Of a stretch of 64,000 nt of DNA, positions 16,964-25,297 are shown in pieces (the stretch's first letter is position 1; every line of letters starts with the position of its first letter). Source of the stretch: Paenibacillus vini (GTDB lineage Bacteria > Bacillota > Bacilli > Paenibacillales > Paenibacillaceae); NCBI RefSeq assembly GCF_018403325.1, contig NZ_BOSL01000003.1, forward strand, positions 124,001 to 188,000. The letters are read 5' to 3'. The notes under the pieces are model-generated. The model saw only the letters and a program-made list of their open reading frames with translations, was not told where the DNA came from and made no database searches. A program made the translations under genes and the position numbers.

Positions 16964-18415
16964 ATGGCTAACGAGGAGAAACAATTTGTTACGGAAATTA
17001 CTCCGCAAGGAGAAGATTTTTCACGCTGGTATATTGATGTAATCAAGAAGGCGGATTTGATGGACTATTCGCCTGTACGCGGATGCATCGTTTTCAAACC
17101 GGACGGGTATGAAATTTGGGAACATATCCAGGCGGAGCTGGATCGCCGTTTTAAAGAAACGGGCCACCGCAATGCCTACTTCCCGTTGTTTATTCCCGAG
17201 AGCTTTTTCCAGAAGGAAAAAGAACATGTCGAGGGCTTCAACCCGGAGCTTCCTTGGGTAACCGAAGCGGCTGGCGAAAAGCTGGAGGAACGTTTGGCGA
17301 TCCGTCCGACTTCGGAAACCATGATTGGGCATATGTATGAGAAATGGATTCAGTCTTATCGCGATTTGCCGGTATTGATCAACCAATGGGCCAACGTGGT
17401 TCGTTGGGAGAAACGGACATTGCCGTTCCTGCGCACGAGCGAATTCCTGTGGCAGGAAGGTCATACCGCGCATGAGGACGAAAAGGATGCCCGCGAAGAA
17501 ACGATGCGGATGCTGGAAATTTATCGCGATTTCGTAGAGAACTATTTAGCGATTCCGGTAATTGTTGGCCAGAAGACGCCTTCGGAGAAATTCGCCGGCG
17601 CAGTGGATACGTATTCGATCGAAGCGATGATGAAAGACGGTCGTGCCGTTCAAGCGGGAACTTCGCATTATCTCGGTACGAACTTTGCGACCGCATTCGA
17701 TATCCAATATTTAAACCGCGACAATGTCCGCGAGTATGTGCATACGACATCTTGGGGTGTCAGCACCCGGTTGATCGGCTCGCTGATCATGGTTCATGGC
17801 GATGACCGCGGCCTGGCTTTGCCGCCTAAAGTGGCACCGAAGCAGGTCATGATCATTCCGATCGGCCCTCCTAAAACCCGGGATGCCGTTGTAGGCCGGG
17901 CAGACGAACTGTTTGCCGAATTGAAAAAATCCGGCGTTCGCGTCGGGATTGACGACCGTGCGGATGTCCGTCCGGGCTGGAAGTTCAATGAATACGAAAT
18001 GCGCGGCGTTCCGGTTCGTCTGGAAATCGGACCACGCGATATGGAGAACGGGGTTTGCGTGCTTGTATCCCGAATCAGCGGAGAGAAAAAGGTAATATCC
18101 CAGGAGAACCTGGTGGAAGAAGTGAAATCCATGCTGGATCAGGTGCATCAGGAAATGTTTGAACGCGCCAAAGCGTTCCGGGAGGAACACTTCTATTCCG
18201 TAGATACATTGGATGAAATGAAAGCAAGCATCGAAGAAAAGCGCGGCTTTACACTCGCCGGCTGGTGTGGCTCCGAAGCGTGCGAGCGTCATGTGAAGGA
18301 AGAAACGGGCGCTACAAGCCGGAACATTCCGTTTGATCCGGAGGTTACCAAAACGACTTGTCTGGTGTGTGGGGAAGAAGCGCGGCACACGGTTGTTTTT
18401 GCCAGAGCCTATTAG
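16964..18415 (+). CDS. proS: Prolyl-tRNA synthetase, short (archaeal/eukaryote-like) type
   Basis: Charges tRNA-Pro with proline. At 483 residues it belongs to the short type with the catalytic core, anticodon-binding domain and C-terminal zinc-binding-like tail, and it lacks the roughly 180-residue editing insertion of the bacterial type used by B. subtilis. Class II motifs are seen (RPTSETMIGHMYEKWIQSYR; LPFLRTSEFLWQEGHTAH). The tail has Cys in GWCGSEAC and TTCLVCGEEA. Its place between rasP and polC is conserved. Lack of an editing domain means Ala-tRNA-Pro clearance would have to be done in trans. Confidence 0.95.
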   Translation: MANEEKQFVTEITPQGEDFSRWYIDVIKKADLMDYSPVRGCIVFKPDGYEIWEHIQAELDRRFKETGHRNAYFPLFIPESFFQKEKEHVEGFNPELPWVTEAAGEKLEERLAIRPTSETMIGHMYEKWIQSYRDLPVLINQWANVVRWEKRTLPFLRTSEFLWQEGHTAHEDEKDAREETMRMLEIYRDFVENYLAIPVIVGQKTPSEKFAGAVDTYSIEAMMKDGRAVQAGTSHYLGTNFATAFDIQYLNRDNVREYVHTTSWGVSTRLIGSLIMVHGDDRGLALPPKVAPKQVMIIPIGPPKTRDAVVGRADELFAELKKSGVRVGIDDRADVRPGWKFNEYEMRGVPVRLEIGPRDMENGVCVLVSRISGEKKVISQENLVEEVKSMLDQVHQEMFERAKAFREEHFYSVDTLDEMKASIEEKRGFTLAGWCGSEACERHVKEETGATSRNIPFDPEVTKTTCLVCGEEARHTVVFARAY

Positions 18416-18437
18416 TCGACAAACCTTTATTTTAGAA

Positions 18438-18506
18438 GGCTTCCGGCAGGAAACTGCCGACAGGTTCGATTCCTGTCGGACCCCCGCGCCGGGAGCCTTG
18501 TTGTTT
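18438..18506 (+). other. Structured segment with tRNA T-arm-like hairpin between proS and polC
   Basis: GGCTTCC (18438-18444) can close with GGGAGCC downstream (about 18491-18497). Inside are GGCAG-GAAA-CTGCC (18445-18458) and CCGACAGG-TTCGATT-CCTGTCGG (18457-18479), whose loop and flanking G-C pair match the T-arm consensus GGTTCRANNCC. A T-rich but not continuous tract follows. No acceptor, D or anticodon arm can be assembled, so it is not an intact tRNA. It may be a terminator-like fold or the remnant of a tRNA 3' half. Confidence 0.5.
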
Positions 18507-18543
18507 GAGGAATACAAAAGCGTGTCGTATGGGAGGGGAAATC

Positions 18544-21500
18544 ATGTCCGACACTCAGGGAAAAAGAATGCGTCTCGAACTGTTGATGAAGCAGGCGGAA
18601 ATGCCGCCAACCGTGGTTGATCCGTATTTTCTCGATGGATTTATCGATCAAGTGGAAGTCAGCCGCTCCAATAAAGAATGGAAAATAACGCTTTGCAAAA
18701 GCACGCTTGTTCCGGGCCAGATCTATCGCACCTTTTACTTACGGATTAAAGAGCGGATGGAGCATATTGCGAACATCTCTTTCTTATTCCGCTACGAGAA
18801 CCAGATTAGCGAGAGCGAGATCGTACAGGAATATTGGAAACTGTTCCTGGAGTGGGTGCAGCGGGAGGTACCGTCCGTCAACGGCTGGATGGCTCGGGCG
18901 TCGCTCGAAGTTGAGGGAGATCTGATTTCGGTTGCTTTCACGGATGCCATGACATTGGAATTAGCCCGAAAAAAAGGGATTGATCGTGCGATCACGGTAT
19001 ATTATGAAACCCACTTCGGTTTAAGTCTTCGGGTTAAGCTGATTTCTGGTGAGAACAGCAACGAAGTGTTTGAAGAATTCCAGCAGCGGATCGTCGAGGA
19101 GAATCGCGAAGCGATCCAGCAGCTGATGGAGAATGTACCTGAGGAAGCTCCGGCAGAAGAAGTGGACGGAGAAGTTATCAAGTTGCAGATTGGTTACGAC
19201 ATCAAAGAACAACCGGTACCGCTTCAGGAGATTCAGGATGAAGAGAAGAAGATTACAATTCAAGGCACAATCTTCGGCCTGGACCGTAAAGAGCTTCGCA
19301 ACGGGAACACGCTGTTTACTTTTTACCTGACCGATTTTACCGATTCCCTGCAAATGAAAATGTTTGCCAAGACCAAGGATGATTTGAAGATCATGGGGCA
19401 GTTGGCGAACGGCAAATGGGTGAGAGCCCGCGGTAAAGTTGAAATGGATCGCTTTATGCAAATTCCCGAGCTGGTTATGATCCCTTCCGATCTTTGCGAA
19501 GTTTCTGCGCCCCCGTCCCGGAAAGATAATGCCGAGGAGAAGCGCGTGGAATTCCATCTTCATACAACAATGAGTACGATGGACGCCGTTACTCCAATTG
19601 GAGAATATGTCAAAACGGCGGCGAAGTGGGGACATAAAGCAATTGCCGTTACGGATCACGGCGGAATTCAGTGTTACCCGGACGCGGCCAAAGCGGCGAA
19701 GAAGAATGGAATCAAAATGATCTATGGAGTGGAAGCCAACGTTGTCAACGACAATGTGGCGGTCGTCCTTAATCCTCGTCCCGAAGATTTAAAGACGACG
19801 ACCTTTATCGTATTCGATATCGAGACCACCGGTTTGTCGGTTACTCAGAACAAGATCATTGAAGTCGCTGCCGTCAAAATGAGCGAGGGCAAAGAAATTG
19901 ACCGGTATGCCACCTTCGTCAATCCGCATGAGCGTATTCCGTATCATATTCAGCAATTGACGAACATCAACGATGAGATGGTTCAGGATGCTCCCGATGT
20001 GGAACCGGTATTGAAGGATTTTATCGAGTTTGCCAAAGATTCGGTACTCGTGGCTCACAATGCCCGGTTTGACGTGGACTTTGTGAACGCGAAACTGAAG
20101 GAGCTCGGCCTGCCTGTCATGGACAACCCGGTGTTGGATACGCTGGAGATGGCCAGAATGTTATTCCCTTCTATGAAAAATCACCGCTTGAACACATTGG
20201 CGGCTAAATATAAAGTTTCGCTGGAGAACCATCACCGTGCGATCGACGATACGTTGGCGCTGGGACAGATTTTAAACGGACTCATTGAGGATGCCGCAAA
20301 AATCGAAGGGATCACATCCCTGGAGCGCTTGAACGACAAGGTCGGCAAGGATTTATCCAATGCCCGCCCGTTCCACTGCGGGATTTATGCCCTCAATATG
20401 ACCGGCAAGAAAAATTTATATAAATTGGTGTCGATGTCTCATACTCAATATTTTAAACGGGTCGCCTGTATTCCGAAGTCCAAGCTTGCGGAAATGCGCG
20501 AAGGCCTGCTCATCATTTCGGGATGTGAGAAAGGCGAATTTTTCGAGGCGGTGCTGAACAAATCGGTGGAGGAAGCCGAAGGAATCGCCGAGTTTTACGA
20601 TGTGCTGGAGATCCAGCCGCTGACAATGTATATGCACCTAGTAGATAAAGGGCTGGTCGGGAGCGCAGAAGAGCTGCAGACGGCCGTTTGTAAAGTAGTG
20701 GAAATCGGCGCTAAGTTGGGTAAACCGGTGGTCGCTACGGGGAACGTTCACTACCTGGATCCGCGCGACAAGCTATACCGGGATATTACGATTCACGGAA
20801 TTACCGGCTTCAGCCCGCTAAAAGATATCCGCAAACCCGATGCTCATCTCCGCACAACGGACGAAATGCTGAAGGAGTTTGAGTTCCTGGGCAAGGAGAA
20901 AGCCTATGAGGTCGTCGTAAAAAACACCTCCGATCTGGCGGATTCCTTCGAGGATCTTGAACTGTTTCCGGACAAGCTGTATACCCCGATTATCGATGGG
21001 GCGGATGAAGAAATCCGTAATACCTGTTATGCGACGGCAAGATCCATTTATGGGGAAGATTTGCCAGATGTAGTCGTCAAACGTCTTGAGAAAGAGCTGG
21101 AACCGATTATCAAATACGGATTCTCGGCCAACTATCTGATTTCCGAACGCTTGGTGAAAAAATCCAACCAGGACGGCTACCTCGTCGGCTCGCGGGGATC
21201 GGTCGGTTCGTCGGTTGTCGCTACATTCCTTGGCATTTCCGAAGTAAATCCGCTTCCGGCCCATTATATTTGTTTGAATCCCGAATGCCGGCATAATGAA
21301 TGGTTCCTTGACGGCAGCGTGCCGAGCGGATTCGATTTGCCGGACAAGGATTGTCCGAACTGCGGAAACAAGCTGAAGGGAGAAGGGCAGGATATCCCCT
21401 TCGAGACATTCCTTGGCTTTAAAGGCGACAAAGTACCCGATATCGATCTTAACTTCTCCGGGGAATACCAGCCTCAAGCGCATAATTATACCAAGGTGTT

Positions 21501-22860
21501 ATTCGGGGAAAAGAGTGTGTTCCGTGCCGGAACGATCGGTACGGTCGCCGAGAAAACCGCATTCGGATTTGCAAAAAAATATGAAGAAGAACACCACAAG
21601 AGCTGGCGCGGCGCCGAGCTCAACCGGCTGGCCTCCGGCTGTACCGGCGTGAAGCGCAGCACGGGGCAGCATCCCGGCGGGATCGTGGTCGTTCCGGATT
21701 ATATCGAGGTCGAAGACATTACGCCGGTGCAGTATCCGGCTGATGACACGAGTTCGGAATGGATGACCACGCATTTCGATTATCACGCGTTTGACGCGAA
21801 TCTGCTCAAGCTCGATATTCTGGGCCATGACGACCCGACAATGATGCGGATGCTTCAGGATTTGACTGGCGTCGATCCGACGACGATTCCGATGAACGAT
21901 CCGAAGGTTATGAGCATGTTCAACTCGACGGAAGCGCTCGGCGTTTCGCCTCAGCAAATCCGGACACCGGTTGCCACTTACGGAATTCCCGAAATGGGAA
22001 CCAAGTTCGTCCGCCAGATGCTTGTGGAATCACAGCCGTCTTCGTTTGCGGATTTGCTGCAAATATCAGGTCTGTCCCACGGTACCGGCGTATGGCTGGG
22101 AAATGCGCAGGAACTGATCAAGAACGGAACCTGCAACATCAAAACCGTGATCGGTTGCCGGGATGACATTATGCTGTTCCTGATCTATAAGGCGGGCATG
22201 GATGCCGGACTGGCTTTCAAAATTACGGAGAGTGTTCGTAAAGGGAAGGGCTTGTCGCAGGAATGGATCGATGAGATGAAAAAGTGCAAGGTGCCTCAGT
22301 GGTACATTGACTCTTGCCTGAAGATCCAGTACATGTTCCCGAAAGCGCACGCCGCGGCTTACGTTATCTCTGCGGTGCGGACAGCTTTCTTCAAGCTGTA
22401 TCATCCGATCGAGTATTACGCGACTTACTTCTCGGTCCGCGGCGAGGATTTCGATATCGAGCTGTTCTGCCAGGGGTATGACGCGATATACCGCAAGATC
22501 GAGGAGATCGAGCAAAAAGGCTTCCAGGCGCTGCCGAAGGAAAAGAATATGCTGCCGATTCTCGAGATGGCGCTTGAAATGACATCGCGCGGCTTCCGTT
22601 TCAAGGGAATCGACCTGTACCGTTCCGATGCGACGAAATTTATCGTCGACGGCGACGCGCTCATCCCGCCGTTCTCCGCGCTGGCGGGTATCGGCGACAA
22701 CGCCGCCCGTAACATCGCGGCGGCGAAGGAGCAGGGGGAGTTCCTCTCCATCGAGGATTTCCAGCAAAAGTCCAAGGCGAGCAAAACGGTCGTCGAACTG
22801 CTCGGTACGATGGGCTGTTTCCGGGGGCTGCCGGAAAGCAACCAGCTATCGCTGTTTTAG
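18544..22860 (+). CDS. polC: DNA polymerase III alpha subunit, PolC type
   Basis: The replicative polymerase of low-GC Firmicutes, with built-in 3'-5' proofreading. The 1438-residue product matches the usual length. It has an N-terminal domain, an OB fold near residues 235-320, a PHP domain (HLHTTMSTMDAVTP; AVTDHGGIQCYPDA) split by a DnaQ-type exonuclease (FIVFDIETTGLS, near residue 421), a zinc-binding segment (CLNPECRHNEW ... DCPNCGNKL), the polymerase catalytic PDIDLNFSGEYQ, and a C-terminal duplex-binding region. I chose the ATG at 18544, after GGGAGGGGAAATC. No frameshift is seen. Confidence 0.98.
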   Translation: MSDTQGKRMRLELLMKQAEMPPTVVDPYFLDGFIDQVEVSRSNKEWKITLCKSTLVPGQIYRTFYLRIKERMEHIANISFLFRYENQISESEIVQEYWKLFLEWVQREVPSVNGWMARASLEVEGDLISVAFTDAMTLELARKKGIDRAITVYYETHFGLSLRVKLISGENSNEVFEEFQQRIVEENREAIQQLMENVPEEAPAEEVDGEVIKLQIGYDIKEQPVPLQEIQDEEKKITIQGTIFGLDRKELRNGNTLFTFYLTDFTDSLQMKMFAKTKDDLKIMGQLANGKWVRARGKVEMDRFMQIPELVMIPSDLCEVSAPPSRKDNAEEKRVEFHLHTTMSTMDAVTPIGEYVKTAAKWGHKAIAVTDHGGIQCYPDAAKAAKKNGIKMIYGVEANVVNDNVAVVLNPRPEDLKTTTFIVFDIETTGLSVTQNKIIEVAAVKMSEGKEIDRYATFVNPHERIPYHIQQLTNINDEMVQDAPDVEPVLKDFIEFAKDSVLVAHNARFDVDFVNAKLKELGLPVMDNPVLDTLEMARMLFPSMKNHRLNTLAAKYKVSLENHHRAIDDTLALGQILNGLIEDAAKIEGITSLERLNDKVGKDLSNARPFHCGIYALNMTGKKNLYKLVSMSHTQYFKRVACIPKSKLAEMREGLLIISGCEKGEFFEAVLNKSVEEAEGIAEFYDVLEIQPLTMYMHLVDKGLVGSAEELQTAVCKVVEIGAKLGKPVVATGNVHYLDPRDKLYRDITIHGITGFSPLKDIRKPDAHLRTTDEMLKEFEFLGKEKAYEVVVKNTSDLADSFEDLELFPDKLYTPIIDGADEEIRNTCYATARSIYGEDLPDVVVKRLEKELEPIIKYGFSANYLISERLVKKSNQDGYLVGSRGSVGSSVVATFLGISEVNPLPAHYICLNPECRHNEWFLDGSVPSGFDLPDKDCPNCGNKLKGEGQDIPFETFLGFKGDKVPDIDLNFSGEYQPQAHNYTKVLFGEKSVFRAGTIGTVAEKTAFGFAKKYEEEHHKSWRGAELNRLASGCTGVKRSTGQHPGGIVVVPDYIEVEDITPVQYPADDTSSEWMTTHFDYHAFDANLLKLDILGHDDPTMMRMLQDLTGVDPTTIPMNDPKVMSMFNSTEALGVSPQQIRTPVATYGIPEMGTKFVRQMLVESQPSSFADLLQISGLSHGTGVWLGNAQELIKNGTCNIKTVIGCRDDIMLFLIYKAGMDAGLAFKITESVRKGKGLSQEWIDEMKKCKVPQWYIDSCLKIQYMFPKAHAAAYVISAVRTAFFKLYHPIEYYATYFSVRGEDFDIELFCQGYDAIYRKIEEIEQKGFQALPKEKNMLPILEMALEMTSRGFRFKGIDLYRSDATKFIVDGDALIPPFSALAGIGDNAARNIAAAKEQGEFLSIEDFQQKSKASKTVVELLGTMGCFRGLPESNQLSLF

Positions 22861-22881
22861 CCCGGCGTAAAGGCGTTTTAC

Positions 22882-22910
22882 TTGTCACTATTACCGGACT
22901 ATGTTATAAT
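22882..22910 (+). promoter_or_regulatory. Sigma-A promoter of the rimP-nusA-infB operon
   Basis: TTGTCA (22882-22887), a 17-bp spacer and a perfect TATAAT (22905-22910). It drives the long co-directional run from rimP to at least ribF. Confidence 0.88.
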
Positions 22911-22944
22911 TTTTTTGGTAATCATGAAGATAGAACCGTTGCTT

Positions 22945-22968
22945 AAAGAGTGGGGAAACCCACTCTTT
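22945..22968 (+). promoter_or_regulatory. Perfect 10-bp hairpin in the rimP leader
   Basis: AAAGAGTGGG, loop GAAA, CCCACTCTTT. It lies about 30 bases after the predicted transcription start and 44 bases before the rimP TTG. There is a GNRA tetraloop and no long T run directly after it, so it looks like a stability or regulatory hairpin rather than a clean terminator. Confidence 0.75.
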
Positions 22969-23012
22969 ACTCTTTGGTATATAGGAAAGAACCATATGGA
23001 GGTAATGTACGC

Positions 23013-23474
23013 TTGAGCACACCGAAGATCAAAGCGGCCGTGGAAGAGATGGTCAAACCTTTTTTGGATGAGAACGGCTTTGAACTGGTCGACGTCGAGT
23101 ACGTCAAAGAAGGGAGCAATTGGTTCCTGCGCGTATTCGTGGATAAAGACGGCGGCATCGATATCGATGACTGCGGTCGGATCAGCGAATTTCTAACCGA
23201 GAAGCTGGATGAGAACGATCCGATTCCATCAGCTTATTTTCTGGATGTGTCCTCCCCCGGGGCGGAACGTCCGTTGAAGAAGGCGGAGGATGTATTAAAA
23301 GCCGTCGGCAAAGATGTATTTGTGACTACATATGAACCGGTAGACGGCTTGAAAGAATTCGAAGGCCGGCTTCTTTCTTTTGAAAATGAGGAGCTTGTCG
23401 TCGAAATCGGCAAAAAGAGCCATACCATTCCATACAGCAAAGTTGCCAGCGCCAGGTTGGCCATTATTTTCTAA
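23013..23474 (+). CDS. rimP: Ribosome maturation factor RimP
   Basis: Assists 30S subunit assembly. The 153-residue protein has the RimP N domain (VDVEYVKEGSNWFLRVFVDK, near residue 28), ISEFLTEKLDENDPI and YFLDVSSPGAERPL, then an SH3-like C-terminal domain ending YSKVASARLAIIF. I chose the TTG at 23013, with GGAGGT 9 bp upstream. The longer frame would start inside the leader hairpin. It is the first gene of the operon, followed by nusA 48 bp later, the standard order. Confidence 0.96.
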   Translation: MSTPKIKAAVEEMVKPFLDENGFELVDVEYVKEGSNWFLRVFVDKDGGIDIDDCGRISEFLTEKLDENDPIPSAYFLDVSSPGAERPLKKAEDVLKAVGKDVFVTTYEPVDGLKEFEGRLLSFENEELVVEIGKKSHTIPYSKVASARLAIIF

Positions 23475-23522
23475 ACAAGGTATTGAAACGTAGGGGATTA
23501 TGAAAGGGGGAACTCGAGGCAA

Positions 23523-24620
23523 ATGAGCATGGATTTTATCGAAGCCTTGAATGAGTTGGAAAGGGAAAAAGGGATCAGCAAAGATATACTGTTCGAAGCG
23601 ATTGAAGCTGCTCTGATCTCCAGTTACAAGCGCAACTTCAATACAGCGCAAAATGTGCGCGTGGATATGAACCGTCATACCGGTGCAATCAAAGTCTTCG
23701 CCCGTAAACTCGTGGTGGAAGAAGTGCTTGATCCGCGGACGGAAATCTCGGTGCCGGCGGCACGCGAAATCAATCCGGGCTTCCAACTGGAAGATATCGC
23801 GGAAATTGAAGTGACGCCGCGTGATTTCGGGCGTATCGCTGCCCAAACTGCCAAGCAGGTCGTAACGCAGCGCATCCGCGAAGCGGAGCGCGGGTTGATC
23901 TATAACGCGTTTGTGGAAAAGGAAGAGGATATCGTTACGGGGATCGTTCAGCGCCAGGATATGCGCAACATTTTCGTCGATTTGGGCAAGGTTGAGGCTC
24001 ATCTTCCATTGAATGAGCTTATGCCGAACGAGAAGTTCAAGCACGGCGACCGGATCAAGGCATATATCACCAAGGTGGAGAACACGACGAAGGGTCCGCA
24101 AATTTTGTTGTCCCGTACTCATCCCGGTTTATTGAAACGGTTGTTTGAACTGGAAGTTCCTGAAATTTTCGATGGCGTTGTAGAGATTCGTTCCGTGGCC
24201 CGCGAAGCGGGTTTTCGTTCGAAAATCGCCGTATATTCGCGCAACAGCGAAGTGGATCCGGTCGGCTCCTGCGTAGGGCCTAAAGGCACTCGCGTGCAAA
24301 CGATCGTGAATGAGCTGCGCGGCGAAAAGATCGACATCGTCCGTTATTCGGAAAGCGTCGAGGAGTATGTGGCAAATGCGCTTAGTCCTTCCAAGGTTCT
24401 CGAAGTTCAAGTGTTTGAGTCGGAAAAAATGGCCCGCGTCATCGTGCCTGATTACCAGCTCTCGCTGGCGATCGGGATCAAGGGACAAAACGCCCGTCTG
24501 GCCGCGAAACTGACCGGTTGGAAAATCGACATCAAGAGCGAAACCCAGGCGGAAGAGGAATTCGGAAGAGAAAGAACCGAACAGGATGAAATGCCGCAGG
24601 ATTCCGTTTCCGTCGACTAA
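23523..24620 (+). CDS. nusA: Transcription termination/antitermination factor NusA
   Basis: Binds RNA polymerase and nascent RNA to modulate pausing, termination and antitermination. The 365-residue protein has the N-terminal RNAP-binding domain, an S1 domain around 135-200 ([20 protein letters not shown]) and two KH domains ([38 protein letters not shown]). It ends in an acidic tail without the AR repeats of enterobacterial NusA, as is usual in Firmicutes. Two ATG codons occur at the start (23523 and 23529); a weak AAGGGGG lies upstream and I keep the first. Confidence 0.97.
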   Translation: MSMDFIEALNELEREKGISKDILFEAIEAALISSYKRNFNTAQNVRVDMNRHTGAIKVFARKLVVEEVLDPRTEISVPAAREINPGFQLEDIAEIEVTPRDFGRIAAQTAKQVVTQRIREAERGLIYNAFVEKEEDIVTGIVQRQDMRNIFVDLGKVEAHLPLNELMPNEKFKHGDRIKAYITKVENTTKGPQILLSRTHPGLLKRLFELEVPEIFDGVVEIRSVAREAGFRSKIAVYSRNSEVDPVGSCVGPKGTRVQTIVNELRGEKIDIVRYSESVEEYVANALSPSKVLEVQVFESEKMARVIVPDYQLSLAIGIKGQNARLAAKLTGWKIDIKSETQAEEEFGRERTEQDEMPQDSVSVD

Positions 24621-24660
24621 CTCTAAATGGACTTGGGAGCAAGAAACGGGGGTCTTTTAA

Positions 24661-24981
24661 ATGAAACCTAGAAAAATACCGCTTCGCAAATGTGTGGCAT
24701 GCCAACAGATGATGCCCAAAAAGTCCCTGATCCGCGTCGTCCGTTCGCCGGAAGGGGAAGTATCGATCGACCTGACCGGGAAGAAGTCGGGACGGGGCGC
24801 ATATCTCTGCGGGCAAGTATCTTGCTTCAAGCTTGCGCATAAGAACCGTGCGCTTGACCGTGCATTGAAGGCTCCTGTAGGGGCGGAGGTATATGAACAG
24901 TTGGCGCGCGATTTCCTGGCGGTGGAGGATGAATTCATCTCCACCCGGGACCGGACCGAGGAGGAAGGCGACGATGAGTAA
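24661..24981 (+). CDS. rnpM: RnpM/YlxR RNA-binding protein
   Basis: A YlxR-family protein, recently described in B. subtilis as a modulator of RNase P. The 106-residue product has the conserved RKCVACQQMMPKKSLIRVVR at the start and KKSGRGAYLCGQVSC in the middle, with a charged, probably disordered tail. It lies between nusA and the L7Ae-like gene, as always in this operon, and overlaps the latter by 8 bp. RNase P activity modulation here is inferred by homology. Confidence 0.93.
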   Translation: MKPRKIPLRKCVACQQMMPKKSLIRVVRSPEGEVSIDLTGKKSGRGAYLCGQVSCFKLAHKNRALDRALKAPVGAEVYEQLARDFLAVEDEFISTRDRTEEEGDDE

Positions 24982-25297
24982 GGCGTTGAATCACCTCGGC
25001 CTGGCTACGCGGGCAGGGAAGCTGGTTACCGGAGACGAACTGGTTCTGAAAATGATCCGTTCCTCCGAGGCAAAGCTGGTTATTGTTGCCGGAGACGCAT
25101 CGCCCAATACACAGAAGAAATTCCGCGACAAATGCGCAACGTACGAAGTCCCCTTGATGATCGGTTTTGACAGGGAACGGCTCGGTTCCAGCGTTGGAAG
25201 ACCGGAACGGGTTGTACTTGCGCTGACGGACCAAGGGTTTGCCGATATGATTACCAAAGAAATCGTGAAAACGTCGGAGGTGGAGTATATTGAGTAA
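24974..25297 (+). CDS. rplGA: L7Ae-family ribosomal protein-like YlxQ
   Basis: A 107-residue L7Ae/L30e/S12e-family RNA-binding protein, expected to recognise kink-turns. It begins [20 protein letters not shown] and continues [20 protein letters not shown], typical of YlxQ. The ATG at 24974 lies inside the rnpM frame (8-bp overlap) and the end overlaps the infB TTG start by 8 bp, so all three genes are tightly coupled. The precise function in Bacilli is not settled. Confidence 0.93.
   Translation: MSKALNHLGLATRAGKLVTGDELVLKMIRSSEAKLVIVAGDASPNTQKKFRDKCATYEVPLMIGFDRERLGSSVGRPERVVLALTDQGFADMITKEIVKTSEVEYIE

Noticed and set aside
18457-18484. tRNA gene from the GGTTCGATTCC T-arm match
   Set aside because: No acceptor stem with CCA-like end, D arm or anticodon arm can be built around it; kept only as a structured segment.
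24893-24973. Upstream extension of the L7Ae-like gene
   Set aside because: It would overlap most of the rnpM tail out of frame; the ATG at 24974 gives the normal family length.
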